From NCBI GenBank assembly GCA_963978545.1, contig OZ021723.1, forward strand, positions 44,283,069 through 44,347,068: a DNA stretch of 64,000 bases, read 5' to 3'. Below, one piece after another: positions 48,193 through 59,237 of this stretch. The translations under genes were made by a program, and so were the position numbers. The notes under the pieces are model-generated. The model was not told the DNA's origin. It saw only the letters and a list, made by a program, of their open reading frames with translations, and did not search any database. Each line of letters begins with the position of its first letter. Positions within the stretch are counted from its first letter, which is position 1. This stretch comes from Linyphia triangularis (lineage: Eukaryota > Arthropoda > Arachnida > Araneae > Linyphiidae).

Positions 48193-49328
48193 ATGAAAAT
48201 AAAGAGCGTTATGAATGAAAAATAAAAAATAAATAAAAATGATGTTGTTTCTATGAATTATTGTTTAAAAAAGAACAATACTAGCTTTTTAAAAGGTTTA
48301 GTTTTATTGTAATAAATTTTATTATGTTGGGAGAAGGGGGGGGGGGGTATACAAAAATTACTTCATGTGAAGAGGGGGTGAGAAGGGTTTTGTCCAACTT
48401 GACTGTCCGTGTAACAGGAAAGGGGGAGGGTAATCACTTCTGTGCCATACTAATTTCAGTTTTGGGGGACAAATATCATAAAGTCATATTTTTTAATTTA
48501 AGGTTAAAAAAATTAGATTCAATCATTTGAATAGATCATTTTACAACGAGGTGCATTCATAAAAGTTAATCTCACTTTAGTAAAATGCTTACTTTATTTC
48601 TTCTCATCTGAGCTACCCCCCCCCCCCTTCAAAAAAAAAAAAAAAAAAGAAACAGTGATTCAGTGAGCGAACAATAAAGAGCACTCAAATGAATTTCAAA
48701 TTGTTTTTCCCTAATTCCCTAAATCATTACTTAACATTTTCATCAACTAAACTCTTCAATTCCGTTAGTTTCATAAGTTTTATGCAATAACGGTTTAATT
48801 AAAATCCATCCTCAACCATATATTCCAAGAAATGAAATATGTATTGAATACGGAATACGCGTGTATCGTGTTAACAGGCAACGACACTTGGAAAATATGG
48901 AATGTTATTCATTTTCGGAAGTTATGCCAGCTGAATCGGGTAACTCATTCTGCGTATGGATTTTCATTATTTGTACGATTTCCCTTTTCTCAAAATCTCT
49001 GGGATTATCAATGTTCATTCTCGGCTATTGTTAAATTAACTTTGGAGATAGTGATAATACCACTCGGGTAATTTTCTTCGACGCATTTAACTTCTGAAGC
49101 TTAGGAATTTAAGATGTCTTTAGGAATTCTTGAAGATACTTATCGAAATTTAAATAAATTAATCTTGTAGAGACGAGGACTGGGAAAACTTAATGTAATC
49201 TCTTGAATCTGGAAAAGTTGAATCTGCGAGGGATAAGGAGGGATTTTTGGGTTGATACATATTTTGAATAAATTATTCACCGATGGAAATGTCAGTGAAT
49301 ATTTATTATTTATTAATTGTATTGGAGA
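48193..49328. other. Intergenic up to retrotransposon A
   Basis: Contains G-run (48337-48347), C-run (48608-48618) and A-run simple repeats. No gene recognised. Confidence 0.4.
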
Positions 49329-49332
49329 ATAT

Positions 49333-49792
49333 TGTTATGAATTTTTCCGCTGAGGCAATGATGGTACAGTTTTCACGGTATAAAAATATTTATTCTCTCT
49401 TCAGAAAACTCTCAAAATTTATTCACAGGCAACAGTTTAATTACTCTCAAGCTTCAACACAAGCTTCAACAAAAATAACTTCGAATTCAGCGATTACACA
49501 AGCTCACTCCAATAGGTAAACAAAGCGATCAGCTTTCAACGAAGTCCATCTGAAAACTTTCCCGTTCTCCAGTCTTTTATATACAAGCGCGTGATACATT
49601 CTCGAAATTTCCAGCCAATTCATCGGAAAAGAAATATCTCGAAACTTCTCGATTACTTTAGGTGTTACCACCTTTTTCTAACTTATATAATCGCTATTAA
49701 TTAATAAATAAAATAAGATAAAAATAAATTACAATAGAATTTTGAAATAATACGTCACTATTTACAATATATACAGACAATTTTATGCAACA
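49333..49792 (-). repeat. 3' LTR of copy A (460 bp)
   Basis: Plus-strand sequence begins TGTTATGAATTTTTCC and ends TTATGCAACA. TATA box (minus) at 49576-49584 and AATAAA downstream. Shares all but a few positions with 54742-55207. Confidence 0.95.
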
Positions 49793-49806
49793 TTTCCCCC
49801 TTCTTA
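49793..49806 (-). promoter_or_regulatory. Polypurine tract of copy A
   Basis: On the minus strand AAGAAGGGGGAAA lies directly before the 3' LTR, the expected place for plus-strand DNA priming. Confidence 0.85.
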
Positions 49807-49852
49807 AAGACTGCACGTCCCGGGCAGTGAAGTCCTTAAGAGGAAAGGCAAT

Positions 49853-52240
49853 TCAATCACTTCTACTATAATATGGGGCTAGTCTATTGTTATGTACAAC
49901 TCTAGGTTTACAGGAGGGTGTCCGTTGAATCCTTACCACGACGTCGTTGATCTTCTTAAGGACCACATACGGCCGTTCCCAGTTCGTCTGGAGCTTAGGG
50001 GAGAGTCCTTTCCGACGTTTAGGATTCCATAACCACACCTTGTCACCTTCCTGGAATGAACGTTCCGTGGCCTTGGCATCGTAGCGGACCTTCATGCTCT
50101 CTGTCATGATGTTGATTCTTTCTCTGGCGAACCGATGTACGGCTTCCAAACGTGCCTGGAGATCATCTAGATACTGGACAGGCGAGGAAGGGGTGTCCGG
50201 TGGTCGTCCAAAGAGGAGGTCGCAGGGTAGTCTAAGGTCTCTTCCGAAAATCATTTGAGATGGTGTATATCCGGTGGTCTCGTGAGTAGCACTTCTGTAG
50301 GCCAAAAGGAACAATGGAAGTTTCTGATCCCAATCTTGCTGGTTCTTGGAAACAAACAAGGAGAGATGATTCAGAATCGTTCTATTAAATCGTTCAACCA
50401 TTCCATCGGATTGTGGGTGCAGGGGAGTTGTACGAGTCTTTTCCATGTCGAGCAAGTCACACAGCCCAGTGAAGACGGCAGAGTTGAAGTTCGTCCCCTG
50501 ATCGGAATGTATCAGCAGGGGTACGCCAAATCGGGAGATCCAATTCCGTACGAGGACTTCTGCTACGGTTGTGGCTTCCTGATCCGGAATCGCGTATGCT
50601 TCTGGCCACTTGCTAAAGTAGTCCATGACAACTAGGATGTATTTGTTGCCATTAGTTGTGTGAGGTAGGGGGCCTAAGACGTCTAAAGCAATTCTTTCGA
50701 ATGGTGCTTCTACGTTGTAACGCTGCAACTTTCCACGAGTTCGGGTCTTCGGTCCCTTTCGTGAATTGCATGCATCACAGGACTTGCACCACTTCTCCAC
50801 GTCGGATTTTGCTTTGTCCCAGAAGAATCTCTCCCTGACTTTCTGAAGAGTTTTCGTGACACCAAAATGTCCTCCAGTAGAACTGCTGTGAAGTTCTTCT
50901 AGAACGTTGGTAACTCTAGAACTTGGAAGGATTAATTGCCACCAGAAGCTTTTGCCATCATCGGACTCCCATCGACGGTAGAGTACTCCATTCTTCAAGT
51001 GCAAAGAGTCCCACATAGCCCAATATCTCTTCATTATTGGGCTATAGCATGCAATTTCCTGCCAACTGGGTTTTCCGGTAGCCGCTTCCATGAATTCAAT
51101 GAGAGGTTTCAAGTCCTGATCTTCGACCTGACTTTTGCGGACATTCTGATCACTCCAAGGATCCACGTCTGAAGTAGTTGACTTGGAAGTTATTTTCCGA
51201 ACGGCCGATGTGTTAACCCCAAACTTAGACTCGGCATTGGAACAAAATCGACAGTTCTCCGGACATGGTCTTCTAGAAAGAGCGTCTGCATTCCCATGGA
51301 ACGTTCCTTTTCTGTGTTGGATATCCATGTCGTATTCCTGCAGGCGCTGAATCCACCTTGCTATTTGTCCCTCTGTATTCTTGAAATTCAGCAACCAAGT
51401 CAGAGACGCATGATCAGTTCTTAAAAGGAATTTTCGGCCGTACAAGTAATGATGAAAGTGCTCAACAGCTTTTACTATTGCCAGTAACTCCTTTCTTGTG
51501 ACGCAGTAGTTCCGCTCGGATCTTGACAGGCTCTTACTAAAATAAGCGATGACTTTCTCCTGTCCTTTAATTTCCTGGGAAAGAACGGCGCCCACTCCCT
51601 CATTGCTGGCATCTGTATCCAAAATAAAGTCCTTGTTAACATCGGGAAAAGCCAAAACAGGCGCGGATGTTAAAGCGTTCTTCAGTTGATTGAAGGAGTC
51701 GTCACAGTCGGCAGTCCATAGGAACTTCTGCTTGCTCTCTGTTAGTCGATGCAAGGGTCTGGCGATCTTGGAGAAACCTTTCACGAATTTACGGTAATAC
51801 GTGCACAGGCCTAGGAAGCTTCGCAATTGATGAACGTCTTGCGGTCGAGACCAAATTTGCACAGCATGGATCTTGGCTGGATCTGTGCTTACTCCATCGG
51901 ATGAGATGATGTGTCCAAGATAACTGACTTTCCGCCTAAAGAGCGTACATTTTGATGGGCTAAGTTTCAAGTGGGCTTCCCTAAGCTTCAAGAACACGTT
52001 CTTCACATTTTGCAAGTGTTGATCAAAACTCCGTCCGGTGATAATGATATATACCAGACAGGTCTCGTAGGAAAGTCCTCTAAGCACAGTCTCCATTAGT
52101 CGCTCGAACGTAGCCGGTGCATTACACAAGCCAAACGGCATAACTTGAAACTGCCATAATCCTTGGCCGGTAGTGAAGGCAGTCTTCTCACGATCGCCGG
52201 GATGTATCTGCACTTGCCAGTATCCACTCTTCAAATCCAA
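49853..52240 (-). pseudogene. pol: Copy A pol: RT (part), RNase H and integrase, RT-dead
   Basis: This 795-codon frame holds most of the reverse transcriptase (MDLKSGYWQV, MPFGLCNAPATFERLM, SYLGHIIS, LRSFLGLCTYYRKF), RNase H (FILDTDASNEG, RTDHASLTWLL) and integrase. The integrase has the HHCC zinc finger (GHFGVT, then WCKSCDAC), the DDE core (LDVLGPL, HSDQGTNF, DGMVERFNRT) and a C-terminal WERPY module of the GPY/F type. Nine bases are missing at about 52047-52053 relative to copy B. This removes Leu-Asp-Asp of the YLDD box, so the polymerase lacks two of three catalytic aspartates. The frame is cut off from the upstream RT part by a nonsense codon at 52250-52252. Confidence 0.9.
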
Positions 52241-52249
52241 AGTCGAAAA

Positions 52250-52840
52250 CTACTGGTTCCCCGATAGAGTGTCCAAAGTGTCATCGATTCTTGGCAGAGG
52301 GTAGCTGTCCTTTTTCGTAATTTCGTTCAGCTTCCGGTAATCCACACAAAACCTGGTGGAACCATCCTTCTTTCGAACGAGTACGATTGGAGAGGCCCAT
52401 GGACTTGAGGAGGGTTCGATAACTCTATTATCTTCCATTTCATGTAACAATCTCCCGACCTCCTCTTGTTTTGCGAAAGGAAGTCTTCGAGGATGTTGTT
52501 TAATAGGTAAATGGGTCCCAGTATCGATTCGATGTTGAGTAAGCTCTGTTCTTCCTACATCTTTCGATGACATGGAGAAAATGTCTTGAAATTCTTTTAT
52601 AAGGTTTCCGACAATCTTCTCTTGCCTTCTTTCCAACCGAGAGTCTTCGAGAAGCTGGTCCACTAAATCCGCGGGTGGTGCGGTCGGAAGCTCCTTCGAT
52701 CCTCGTTCGATGCTTGTAACAGGTGTGCAAGTGGTAATTTCTTCTCCTTTCTTGATAACTCTCTTAGAATCACCGATGTTGGCCATTCTCACATGCACCA
52801 CCTCTTGAGAGAGATCCACAAGCGTCGCTCCTACTACCAC
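52250..52840 (-). pseudogene. pol: Copy A pol: protease-RT linker and RT N-terminus
   Basis: Holds the linker and the first RT motifs (HRIDTGTHLPIKQHPRRLPF, SPWASPIVLVRKKDGSTRFC, VDYRKLNEIT). It ends in TAG at 52250-52252 where copy B has a Trp codon (TGG), a single-base nonsense change. It lies in a different frame from the protease upstream because of a one-base insertion near 52883. Confidence 0.88.
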
Positions 52841-52853
52841 TCCTTTCGGGACG

Positions 52854-53450
52854 CTATTCGATGATGGGAAGTCCGTTACTCCTAAATCGGAAGGCCTTCG
52901 GGAGCTCTGTTGAACCTTTTACAACCAAATCTGTCATGGAGGGGATGGTGATGTCTTCAAGAGCTACTATTCGATATGCACACGGCTCTTCCGAGTCCAA
53001 ACCGAACAATGGAACTTCTTCTTTCCCCGTTTGAAGCTCGCCTTTCTCGAAATTCAAAGTAATTCCATTTCTCTTTAAAAAGTCCAATACAAGAATACAT
53101 GGGTCAATAATTTCAGCGACGTAAACGGTGTGAGTGTAGGTGTGAAATCCAAAAGAGATGTTGACATTTAATTTCCCATGCACAGAAATTTTGTCACCAC
53201 TCACAGTCTGTAGTGAAACTGAAGGCGCCGTGTAAAGAGGTTGGCTGTCCAGGCGCCGGGCTACATCCGTCCGTAAGATGGTTACATTTGCCCCTGAGTC
53301 AACTATTAGACGACAGGGAGTTCCATTGATCTTGCCCTCCACAAATAAACCATAGTTTCCTCCTTGAAGGGATGAGATGTGATAGAGGCTGAGTGCGGCA
53401 CCACCTGCTCTACACGGCGACCTCCGCCTCGCGAGATAGCCGCTCTTTAG
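52854..53450 (-). CDS. Copy A protease (aspartic), frameshifted C-terminus
   Basis: Retropepsin-type protease with the active-site LIVDSGANVTILRTD and the ILVLDFLKRNGI segment (copy B has ILGLDFL). It is in the -1 frame relative to gag and is open back to the gag stop, so it would be made as a Gag-Pro-Pol fusion after frameshifting. An extra base at about 52883 compared with copy B sends the frame to an early stop and separates protease from RT. Confidence 0.85.
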   Translation of the reverse strand, partial: LKSGYLARRRSPCRAGGAALSLYHISSLQGGNYGLFVEGKINGTPCRLIVDSGANVTILRTDVARRLDSQPLYTAPSVSLQTVSGDKISVHGKLNVNISFGFHTYTHTVYVAEIIDPCILVLDFLKRNGITLNFEKGELQTGKEEVPLFGLDSEEPCAYRIVALEDITIPSMTDLVVKGSTELPKAFRFRSNGLPIIE

Positions 53451-53456
53451 TTTAAC
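53443..53456 (-). promoter_or_regulatory. Candidate -1 ribosomal frameshift site, copy A
   Basis: The gag frame ends G TTA AAC TAA on the minus strand. G-UUA-AAC is a variant of the slippery heptamer U-UUA-AAC. Slippage by -1 enters the protease frame, which is open here. The GC-rich sequence a few bases downstream is identical to copy B. Confidence 0.6.
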
Positions 53457-54709
53457 TGCTGAGGCTCGGACGAGGGTCTGTCCCCTCTCCTGTCCAATTC
53501 AGGGCAATCACGTCTGAAATGTCCTTCCCGGTTGCAGAGCCAACAAACCACTCTAGTTTTTCGATCCCTCGAGCCAGGAATATTTCTCATAATTCCATCC
53601 ATCTTGTTTTCCAATTCTTGAAACTTCTTCGTGAAAAGTTCAGAGGAATCGTCTGCCAATGTTCCACGTACGAAACGCCGATCTTTTCTAGAAGCTTGCT
53701 GTGCGGCTTCTACTCTCATGGCATAGACGAGGGTTGACTTCAGATCTTTGCTGTCTGACATCCTGGTAGCTTGCTGTATGTCGGGATCTTTGATGGCATC
53801 CACGAAATATTGAAGAGACAGATTATCTCGTACGTCCGAGGGACAGTCTGGGAAGGCGAGGAGCGACAATCTTTCTACATCCGATGCCAATTCTTGAAGA
53901 GTTTCATTGGCCTTCTGCTGTCTCACTTTCAATTGCAGTCTGTTGTAATCCTTTAGATGCTGCTCCCCAAACCTTAACTCCAACGCACTTGTCAGCGCCA
54001 CGAATTCTCCCCGCTTCTCTTCAGGTAGTGTTTGTAAAATGTCGGCAGCTTCACCTCGAAGAGATGCTGCGAGATGGAATGCTTTCGAAGTATCGTCCCA
54101 ACCATTCGCAGAAGCAATAATTTCAAACTGCGTTTGATAAACGCGCCAAGACGACCTCCCATCAAAAGTGGCTACTTTGATGTTGGAACGTGGCGTAATG
54201 AAGGGAGTGGAAACATTATCCCATTTAGGCGTTGCAACGGTCATAGCTTCTCCCGTTTCAATTTTCCGTAGCCTTTCTTCAACAGCGTCATTAAACTTTT
54301 CCTGCTCTTCTTTCATGGTGGAAACCTTTTCTCCCAAGCAGTCAACTTTCCCATTAACCGCCTCAAAACTCTCACTGATTTCTTTTCTTACTTCACTCAG
54401 AACATCTTCTTTTACCGATTGTAGAACACTTGTAGTAGTCTTTATTATCGTAGATTCCACCATTGTAGCCAGTTCGGATTGCATTTCTTCTTTAATCCCA
54501 ATTATAGCAGCTGATGTGGATTCTTGGCTGGCGGCGATTGCGGCGGCGAGTTCGGGATTTGTCGTTTCTTGACGGGCTTGACCAGCGGCGGTTAATTCTT
54601 GTCCGGCTTTTATTTCAGCGGCTGTGGATTTTTGTCCGGCTTTTATTCCAGCAATCATTTCCATTAATTGTTTCATTTGATCTTCCATCATTCCTCTAGT
54701 TGTCGGCAT
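53447..54709 (-). CDS. gag: Copy A Gag (420 aa)
   Basis: Structural protein of the retrotransposon particle. It starts MPTTRGMMEDQMKQLMEMI about 30 bases after the primer binding site. Residues 1-170 are Ala/Glu/Lys-rich with coiled-coil character. From about residue 175 the capsid-like region reads VATFDGRSSWRVYQTQFEII and FHLAASLRGEAADIL. One CCHC zinc knuckle, CWLCNREGHFRRDC, lies near the C-terminus. It is open throughout, so this copy may still supply Gag. Confidence 0.93.
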   Translation of the reverse strand: MPTTRGMMEDQMKQLMEMIAGIKAGQKSTAAEIKAGQELTAAGQARQETTNPELAAAIAASQESTSAAIIGIKEEMQSELATMVESTIIKTTTSVLQSVKEDVLSEVRKEISESFEAVNGKVDCLGEKVSTMKEEQEKFNDAVEERLRKIETGEAMTVATPKWDNVSTPFITPRSNIKVATFDGRSSWRVYQTQFEIIASANGWDDTSKAFHLAASLRGEAADILQTLPEEKRGEFVALTSALELRFGEQHLKDYNRLQLKVRQQKANETLQELASDVERLSLLAFPDCPSDVRDNLSLQYFVDAIKDPDIQQATRMSDSKDLKSTLVYAMRVEAAQQASRKDRRFVRGTLADDSSELFTKKFQELENKMDGIMRNIPGSRDRKTRVVCWLCNREGHFRRDCPELDRRGDRPSSEPQQLN

Positions 54710-54722
54710 TCAAAATTACGAA

Positions 54723-54740
54723 ATCCCACTTCTGACACCA
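54723..54740 (-). promoter_or_regulatory. Primer binding site (tRNA-Leu), copy A
   Basis: The minus-strand sequence TGGTGTCAGAAGTGGGAT begins one base after the 5' LTR. Its complement is the 3' end of an animal tRNA-Leu (ending TTCTGACACCA), so tRNA-Leu is the likely primer. Confidence 0.85.
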
Positions 54741-54741
54741 C

Positions 54742-55207
54742 TGTTATGAATTTTTCCGCTGAGGCAATGATGGTACAGTTTTCAAGGTATAAAAATATTT
54801 ATTCTCTCTTCAGAAAACTCTCAAAATTTATTCACAGGCAACAGTTTAATTACTCTCAAGCTTCAACACAAGCTTCAACAAAAATAACTTCGAATTCAGC
54901 GATTACACAAGCTCACTCCAATAGGTAAACAAAGCGATCAGCTTTCAACGAAGTCCGAAGTCCATCTGAAAACTTTCCCGTTCTCCAGTCTTTTATATAC
55001 AAGCGCGTGAGACATTCTCGAAATTTCCAGCCAATTCATCGGAAAAGAAATATCTCGAAACTTCTCGATTACTTTAGGTGTTGCCACCTTTTTCTAACTT
55101 GTATAATCGCTATTAATTAATAAATAAAATAAGATAAAAATAAATTACAATAGAATTTTGAAATAATACGTCACTATTTACAATATATACAGACAATTTG
55201 TGCAACA
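54742..55207 (-). repeat. 5' LTR of copy A (466 bp)
   Basis: On the minus strand it begins TGTTGCACAAATTG and ends ATAACA. TATA box TATATAAAA at 54991-54999 and AATAAA signals downstream. It carries a 7-bp tandem duplication (CGAAGTC, near 54951-54964) absent from the 3' LTR. Confidence 0.95.
55015..55027 (-). promoter_or_regulatory. Heat-shock element in 5' LTR, copy A
   Basis: Minus strand GAAATTTCGAGAA is a perfect three-unit heat-shock element (GAA nn TTC nn GAA), about 16 bp upstream of the TATA box. A second, one-mismatch trimer lies at 55052-55064. Both recur in the 3' LTR (49599-49611 and 49636-49648). Confidence 0.6.
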
Positions 55208-55211
55208 ATAT

Positions 55212-58200
55212 GTGTTTAAACAATTAAAAAAAATAATAAATGTTGTTCGCTTCATGAATATTGAGCAAGAACCCTGCATGTCACAAAGCTTATATATTTT
55301 AAATACGATAAAGTAATATGTTTGTAGTCATGCCTCATGTTTCTGAACTTTCGCTGAAATCACGCTGCCTTTAAAGAAATGAATTTGAAAATCAGCATTT
55401 CTTGACGGAAGCTTCAATTTTGCAGACTCATGCGCTTTTGTGCGAGGAAGCATTTCTCCTCTAAACGATGACTACAAAGGTATTTGAAATAAGGAGCCCA
55501 AATGTAAACTATTTGTTGTTAACTTTTAGTTTATATGTAGGATTTTTAACTGCTCTATTTTTAGGCTAATCATCATTTTTTATTTTTTTAGCTATTTTTA
55601 AGTCTCCCCATTAGTACTCTTTATAATTTCAGAATCTATGATCGAGTACTTGAAACGGTTTGCTTTCAGATTGGCTTTTAAGTAGTGACATATCCAGTAG
55701 TTGGTAGTTTGAATTTAATTTAAACTGAAAGTGTGAAAATATGTAATTCGGTGTTTAATAGTAATAAAAGTAAAGATTAGATCTCAAGCTAAAATTAGGT
55801 ATCATACACCTTTGACGATGTTTAAATTTTAAAAAGAGTTTAGACTCTCTATTTTTAAGCTATGCGAACCTTCAGCCCTAGCAACGTTAAAGTATTCATC
55901 ATTAAAAATACGATACTTACGTATTATACCGTCGATCGTTGGCGAGACACAAAGTTCGTCAAACAGATTAACATATTTCGTTGAAACGGTCGATTCTGAT
56001 AGATCGGGTCCTCCGCAAAGCTAAGATATTCCACTGCCAGGTCTGGACCCTGATCCGATAAGAATGAAACCTCATAGGAGACAAAGCGATTCGAATTTTT
56101 TGTCGTCAACACAAAGTTCACCAACTGTTGACGGAATAATACGTAGGCACACAATATACTAAGATTCATGTGCGTATACCTCTTTTCGTGATCAAAACAA
56201 ATACACTAGTAAAAAAAGTTTGAAAGAACACGTGTTTTACTAAAACAATTTTGTTGGTATTGCAAATCAGAAAAGTAGCTATAACAGTCTAGTCAATATG
56301 ATTATCCTTTTAAAAACAAAGTATTTGGAAGTTTAATTTATTAAAGTACATTCCAGCATAACACTCAATTTAGTTTGTACTCTTCACTAATGTAATGATT
56401 AGCTTATACACAGGCTCTCTACATCCGAAGTTAATGATCTAGACACAAGTAAAAATGATAGAAACTGAACAGGAAGTGATTTGAAATTTGACCGGAAAAA
56501 TGTTTCTATAGTAACTTGATCGGAAGGTTAAGATCTTCGAAGTAAATAAAGACATCGAATTAGATCTTGTATGTTCAGTGGCAAGTTTCTTTGAGAAGTT
56601 TATCACTAAACTCGCCAACTTAAAGACATTGTTTACAAATAATCTCAAAATGAAGCCTTTTATTACATGTCGTCAATAGTAAAATAAATATTGATATTGC
56701 ATAGTTAAATTGCACATAATGTAGACTCTTGGTATTAGAATCTTATGAATGGCATTAGAAATATACACAGATATGAGTTATAGAAACAGTTGCTGTTAAA
56801 ATCAAACTTTTTTTAAAAATATAATTGCAAATTTTTACGACTGCAAAGTTTGAAACTAAAAACAAAGAGGGATTAAAATTATCTTTTAAATTATTTTTTA
56901 TGTTAGGGAAAAATGCCATCTGATGTATAGAAGCCAATATATTACACAAAGATGGTGAGTTTTTCTCCAATATTCGTTTAAAAAACGTCTTTTTTTTTTT
57001 TTTTTTTTTTTTTTCACTCTGTCGTTGAAGCTACGAGATTACTGCCATGACATTAACTCATCCATCACACTCTATCTCATTACAGATCGTTGGCTTTGGC
57101 AGGATTTTAATTAAACTGTGGACTTAAAGACCTTCACTGAATGAGAAAGCACAAAGTAAATGAAAGAATGTACAATTTTGTTTGAAGGAAATACATTCAA
57201 AACTTGTTAAGTTTGTACAAAATCAGCAATTTAACTTGAAAAAAAAAAAAAAAAAAAAAAAAAAACTTAAGGATCAGTCAACAAAATTTTGAAAATTCAT
57301 ATCTAAAAAAAATGTGGTATGCTACTCGTATACCATCATTGCGTAATATTTACCCCACAAAATTTGTGGTAGTTTTTATCATTTTGTTTCTTTATTATTT
57401 TTTGTGAGAAGGAAAGGGGAGGGGGTATCATTACGATTATGAGGTGATACTACAAAAATGTCTTCATTTGCTACTACACTGTTCACGGGGGATATTGCAT
57501 AATTAATGTAATGTCTTAAAATGAGTTGCGAGTTTTATGGTTATTAGAAAATACCTACACAAAGTTACTTTTATCAGTTTTGTTGTCATAGGTGTAACTC
57601 AAATTACAGGGAAGAGGTTTATTGGTAAACAGATTGTTAGTCAAAATCCCAAGAAACATAAAAGAGGCAAGCTCCATAACCACGGCAGATTTTGTGAACT
57701 GACTGCACTATATTAAGTATAAGATAATAATGCTACTCAGTTTCTTAATTAGTTTTAACGCGTGACGAGACAACAAGGGATTTGATATAATTCCACTATT
57801 AGTTTTTAAAATTACTATTTGAACAGACTTTAATCTTATGGTGTCTGTTATTTTTCACTACTTCTCAAAATATTACTTTCGATTTTTAATTGTAAAAGGT
57901 AATTTAAAAAGAAATTCATAACTTTGTAAGTTTGTATTAAATTATTTAGAACGAAAATGATATTAAATACCATTAGATATGTATAAAAAAACTCTTTGAT
58001 TTGAATGAATTGAAATACTTTTATACTTCATCTCACCCATGTTGGCAAATACACTGGTACACAAGATTAACGGAATATCAGTTTCTCACCAACAACTCCT
58101 TAGTGGAACAGCACAGACACATGAAATTCATATAAAATAGACATCTTTATGCAACATAATGATAAGTAAACCGATAGAGTCGCAACATGAAATGCAAAGT

Positions 58201-58749
58201 ATGCAGTGGGAAAATATGCCGAAGAAGGGGTATCATTAGTGTGCAGGTGTACAAATGCATGCATATTAAAAATTACGCAACTAAAAAAAAAATGATTTTT
58301 TGTAGAAGATATGATCTCCCATGTCATAAGCGTTTACTACAAACTGTAATCTAGTATTTTTTTTATGGTTCTTTATGAGTTCTAGCGGCTTAACTGCTCG
58401 TTTCACCTTTAGAATTGTTTTCAAACGATGGAAAGTTCCCAATATATTGAAACTTTCCACAACTCATCTCGTGAAAGCGTCCGATACATCTGGTTAATGA
58501 AGTTCGGCATCTGGTTAATGAAGCGATCTGGTTTACGTATAAGAGCGATGCTCATATTTTTTAATCATTTATTCAAAGAAACAATGGGATATAATATTCT
58601 ATAAATATCAATAAACACGATTTAGAACCCAATATTTCTCAATAATAGATTTGCATGGATCTATAGGTAACGTAAGTATGGTAAAATATGTTTAATTAAA
58701 TTTTTCATTCCTAGGGAGCTTAATAAAGAAATCTAACATATTGTCACTT
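55212..58749. other. Spacer between the two retrotransposons
   Basis: About 3.5 kb with poly-T (about 56991-57014) and poly-A (57239-57265) runs. An 81-codon open frame on the minus strand (55924-56169; NRFVSYEVSFLSDQGPDLAV) is GC-richer than the rest and lies next to a GTAAGT donor-like site, but a stop precedes the donor. I do not recognise it. Confidence 0.4.
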
Positions 58750-58753
58750 AAGT

Positions 58754-59205
58754 TGTTGCACAAATTGTCTGTATATATTGTAAATAGTGACGTATTATTT
58801 CAAAATTCTATTGTAATTTATTTTTATCTTATTTTATTTATTAATTAATAGCGATTATACAAGTTAGAAAAAGGTGGCAACACCTAAAGCATTCGAGATA
58901 TTTCGTTTCCGATGAATTGGCTGGAAATTTCGAGAATGTCTCACGCGCTTGTATATAAAAAGACTGGAGAACGGGAAAGTTTTCAGATTGACTTTGGACT
59001 TCGATGAAAGCTTATCGCTTTGTTTACCTATTGGAGTGAGCTTGAATAATCGCTGAATACGAAATTATTTTTGTTGAAGCTTGTGTTGAAGCTTGAGAGT
59101 AATTAAACCTGTGAATAAATTTTTGTGAGTTTTCTGAAGAGAGAATAAATACTTTTAAACCGTGAAAACTGTGCCATCATTGCCTCAGTGGAAAAATTCA
59201 TAACA
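58754..59205 (+). repeat. 5' LTR of copy B (452 bp)
   Basis: Begins TGTTGCACAAATTG and ends CATAACA. TATA box GTATATAAAA at 58951-58960 and polyadenylation signal AATAAA at 59114-59119. It is clearly more diverged from the LTRs of A than they are from each other. Confidence 0.93.
58924..58936 (+). promoter_or_regulatory. Heat-shock element in LTR, copy B
   Basis: GAAATTTCGAGAA, a perfect GAA-TTC-GAA trimer, ends 15 bp before the TATA box. An imperfect trimer TTC-GAT-TTC lies at about 58903-58913. Position and sequence match the LTRs of copy A. Confidence 0.6.
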
Positions 59206-59206
59206 G

Positions 59207-59224
59207 TGATGTCAGAAGTGGGGT
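59207..59224 (+). promoter_or_regulatory. Primer binding site (tRNA-Leu), copy B
   Basis: TGATGTCAGAAGTGGGGT one base after the LTR; two mismatches to the copy A site, which would weaken tRNA-Leu priming. Confidence 0.75.
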
Positions 59225-59237
59225 CTCGTAATTTTGA

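Larger units (their letters stand above)
49333..55207 (-). mobile_element. Ty3/Gypsy-type LTR retrotransposon, copy A (5.9 kb)
   Basis: Full-structure element on the minus strand: 5' LTR (54742-55207), primer binding site, gag, protease, reverse transcriptase, RNase H, integrase, polypurine tract and 3' LTR (49333-49792). The flanking tetramer ATAT is duplicated (49329-49332 and 55208-55211). The order RT-RNase H-integrase identifies Ty3/Gypsy (Metaviridae). No envelope ORF. By eye the LTRs differ at about five bases plus a 7-bp tandem duplication and a 1-bp indel, so insertion is fairly recent. Pol has three separate disabling changes, so this copy cannot move by itself, although its gag is open. 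Confidence 0.95.

Noticed and set aside
50255..50838. Open frames on the plus strand across the retrotransposon
   Set aside because: Antisense shadows of the pol gene of copy A, which runs on the minus strand and has clear domain motifs.
53519..54572. Plus-strand open frames opposite gag
   Set aside because: Antisense shadows of gag; the same frames appear mirrored opposite the gag of copy B.
55924..56169. 81-codon minus-strand open frame with plausible codon mix and an adjacent GTAAGT
   Set aside because: A stop falls before the donor-like site and no motif is recognised; noted in the spacer entry but not called as a gene.
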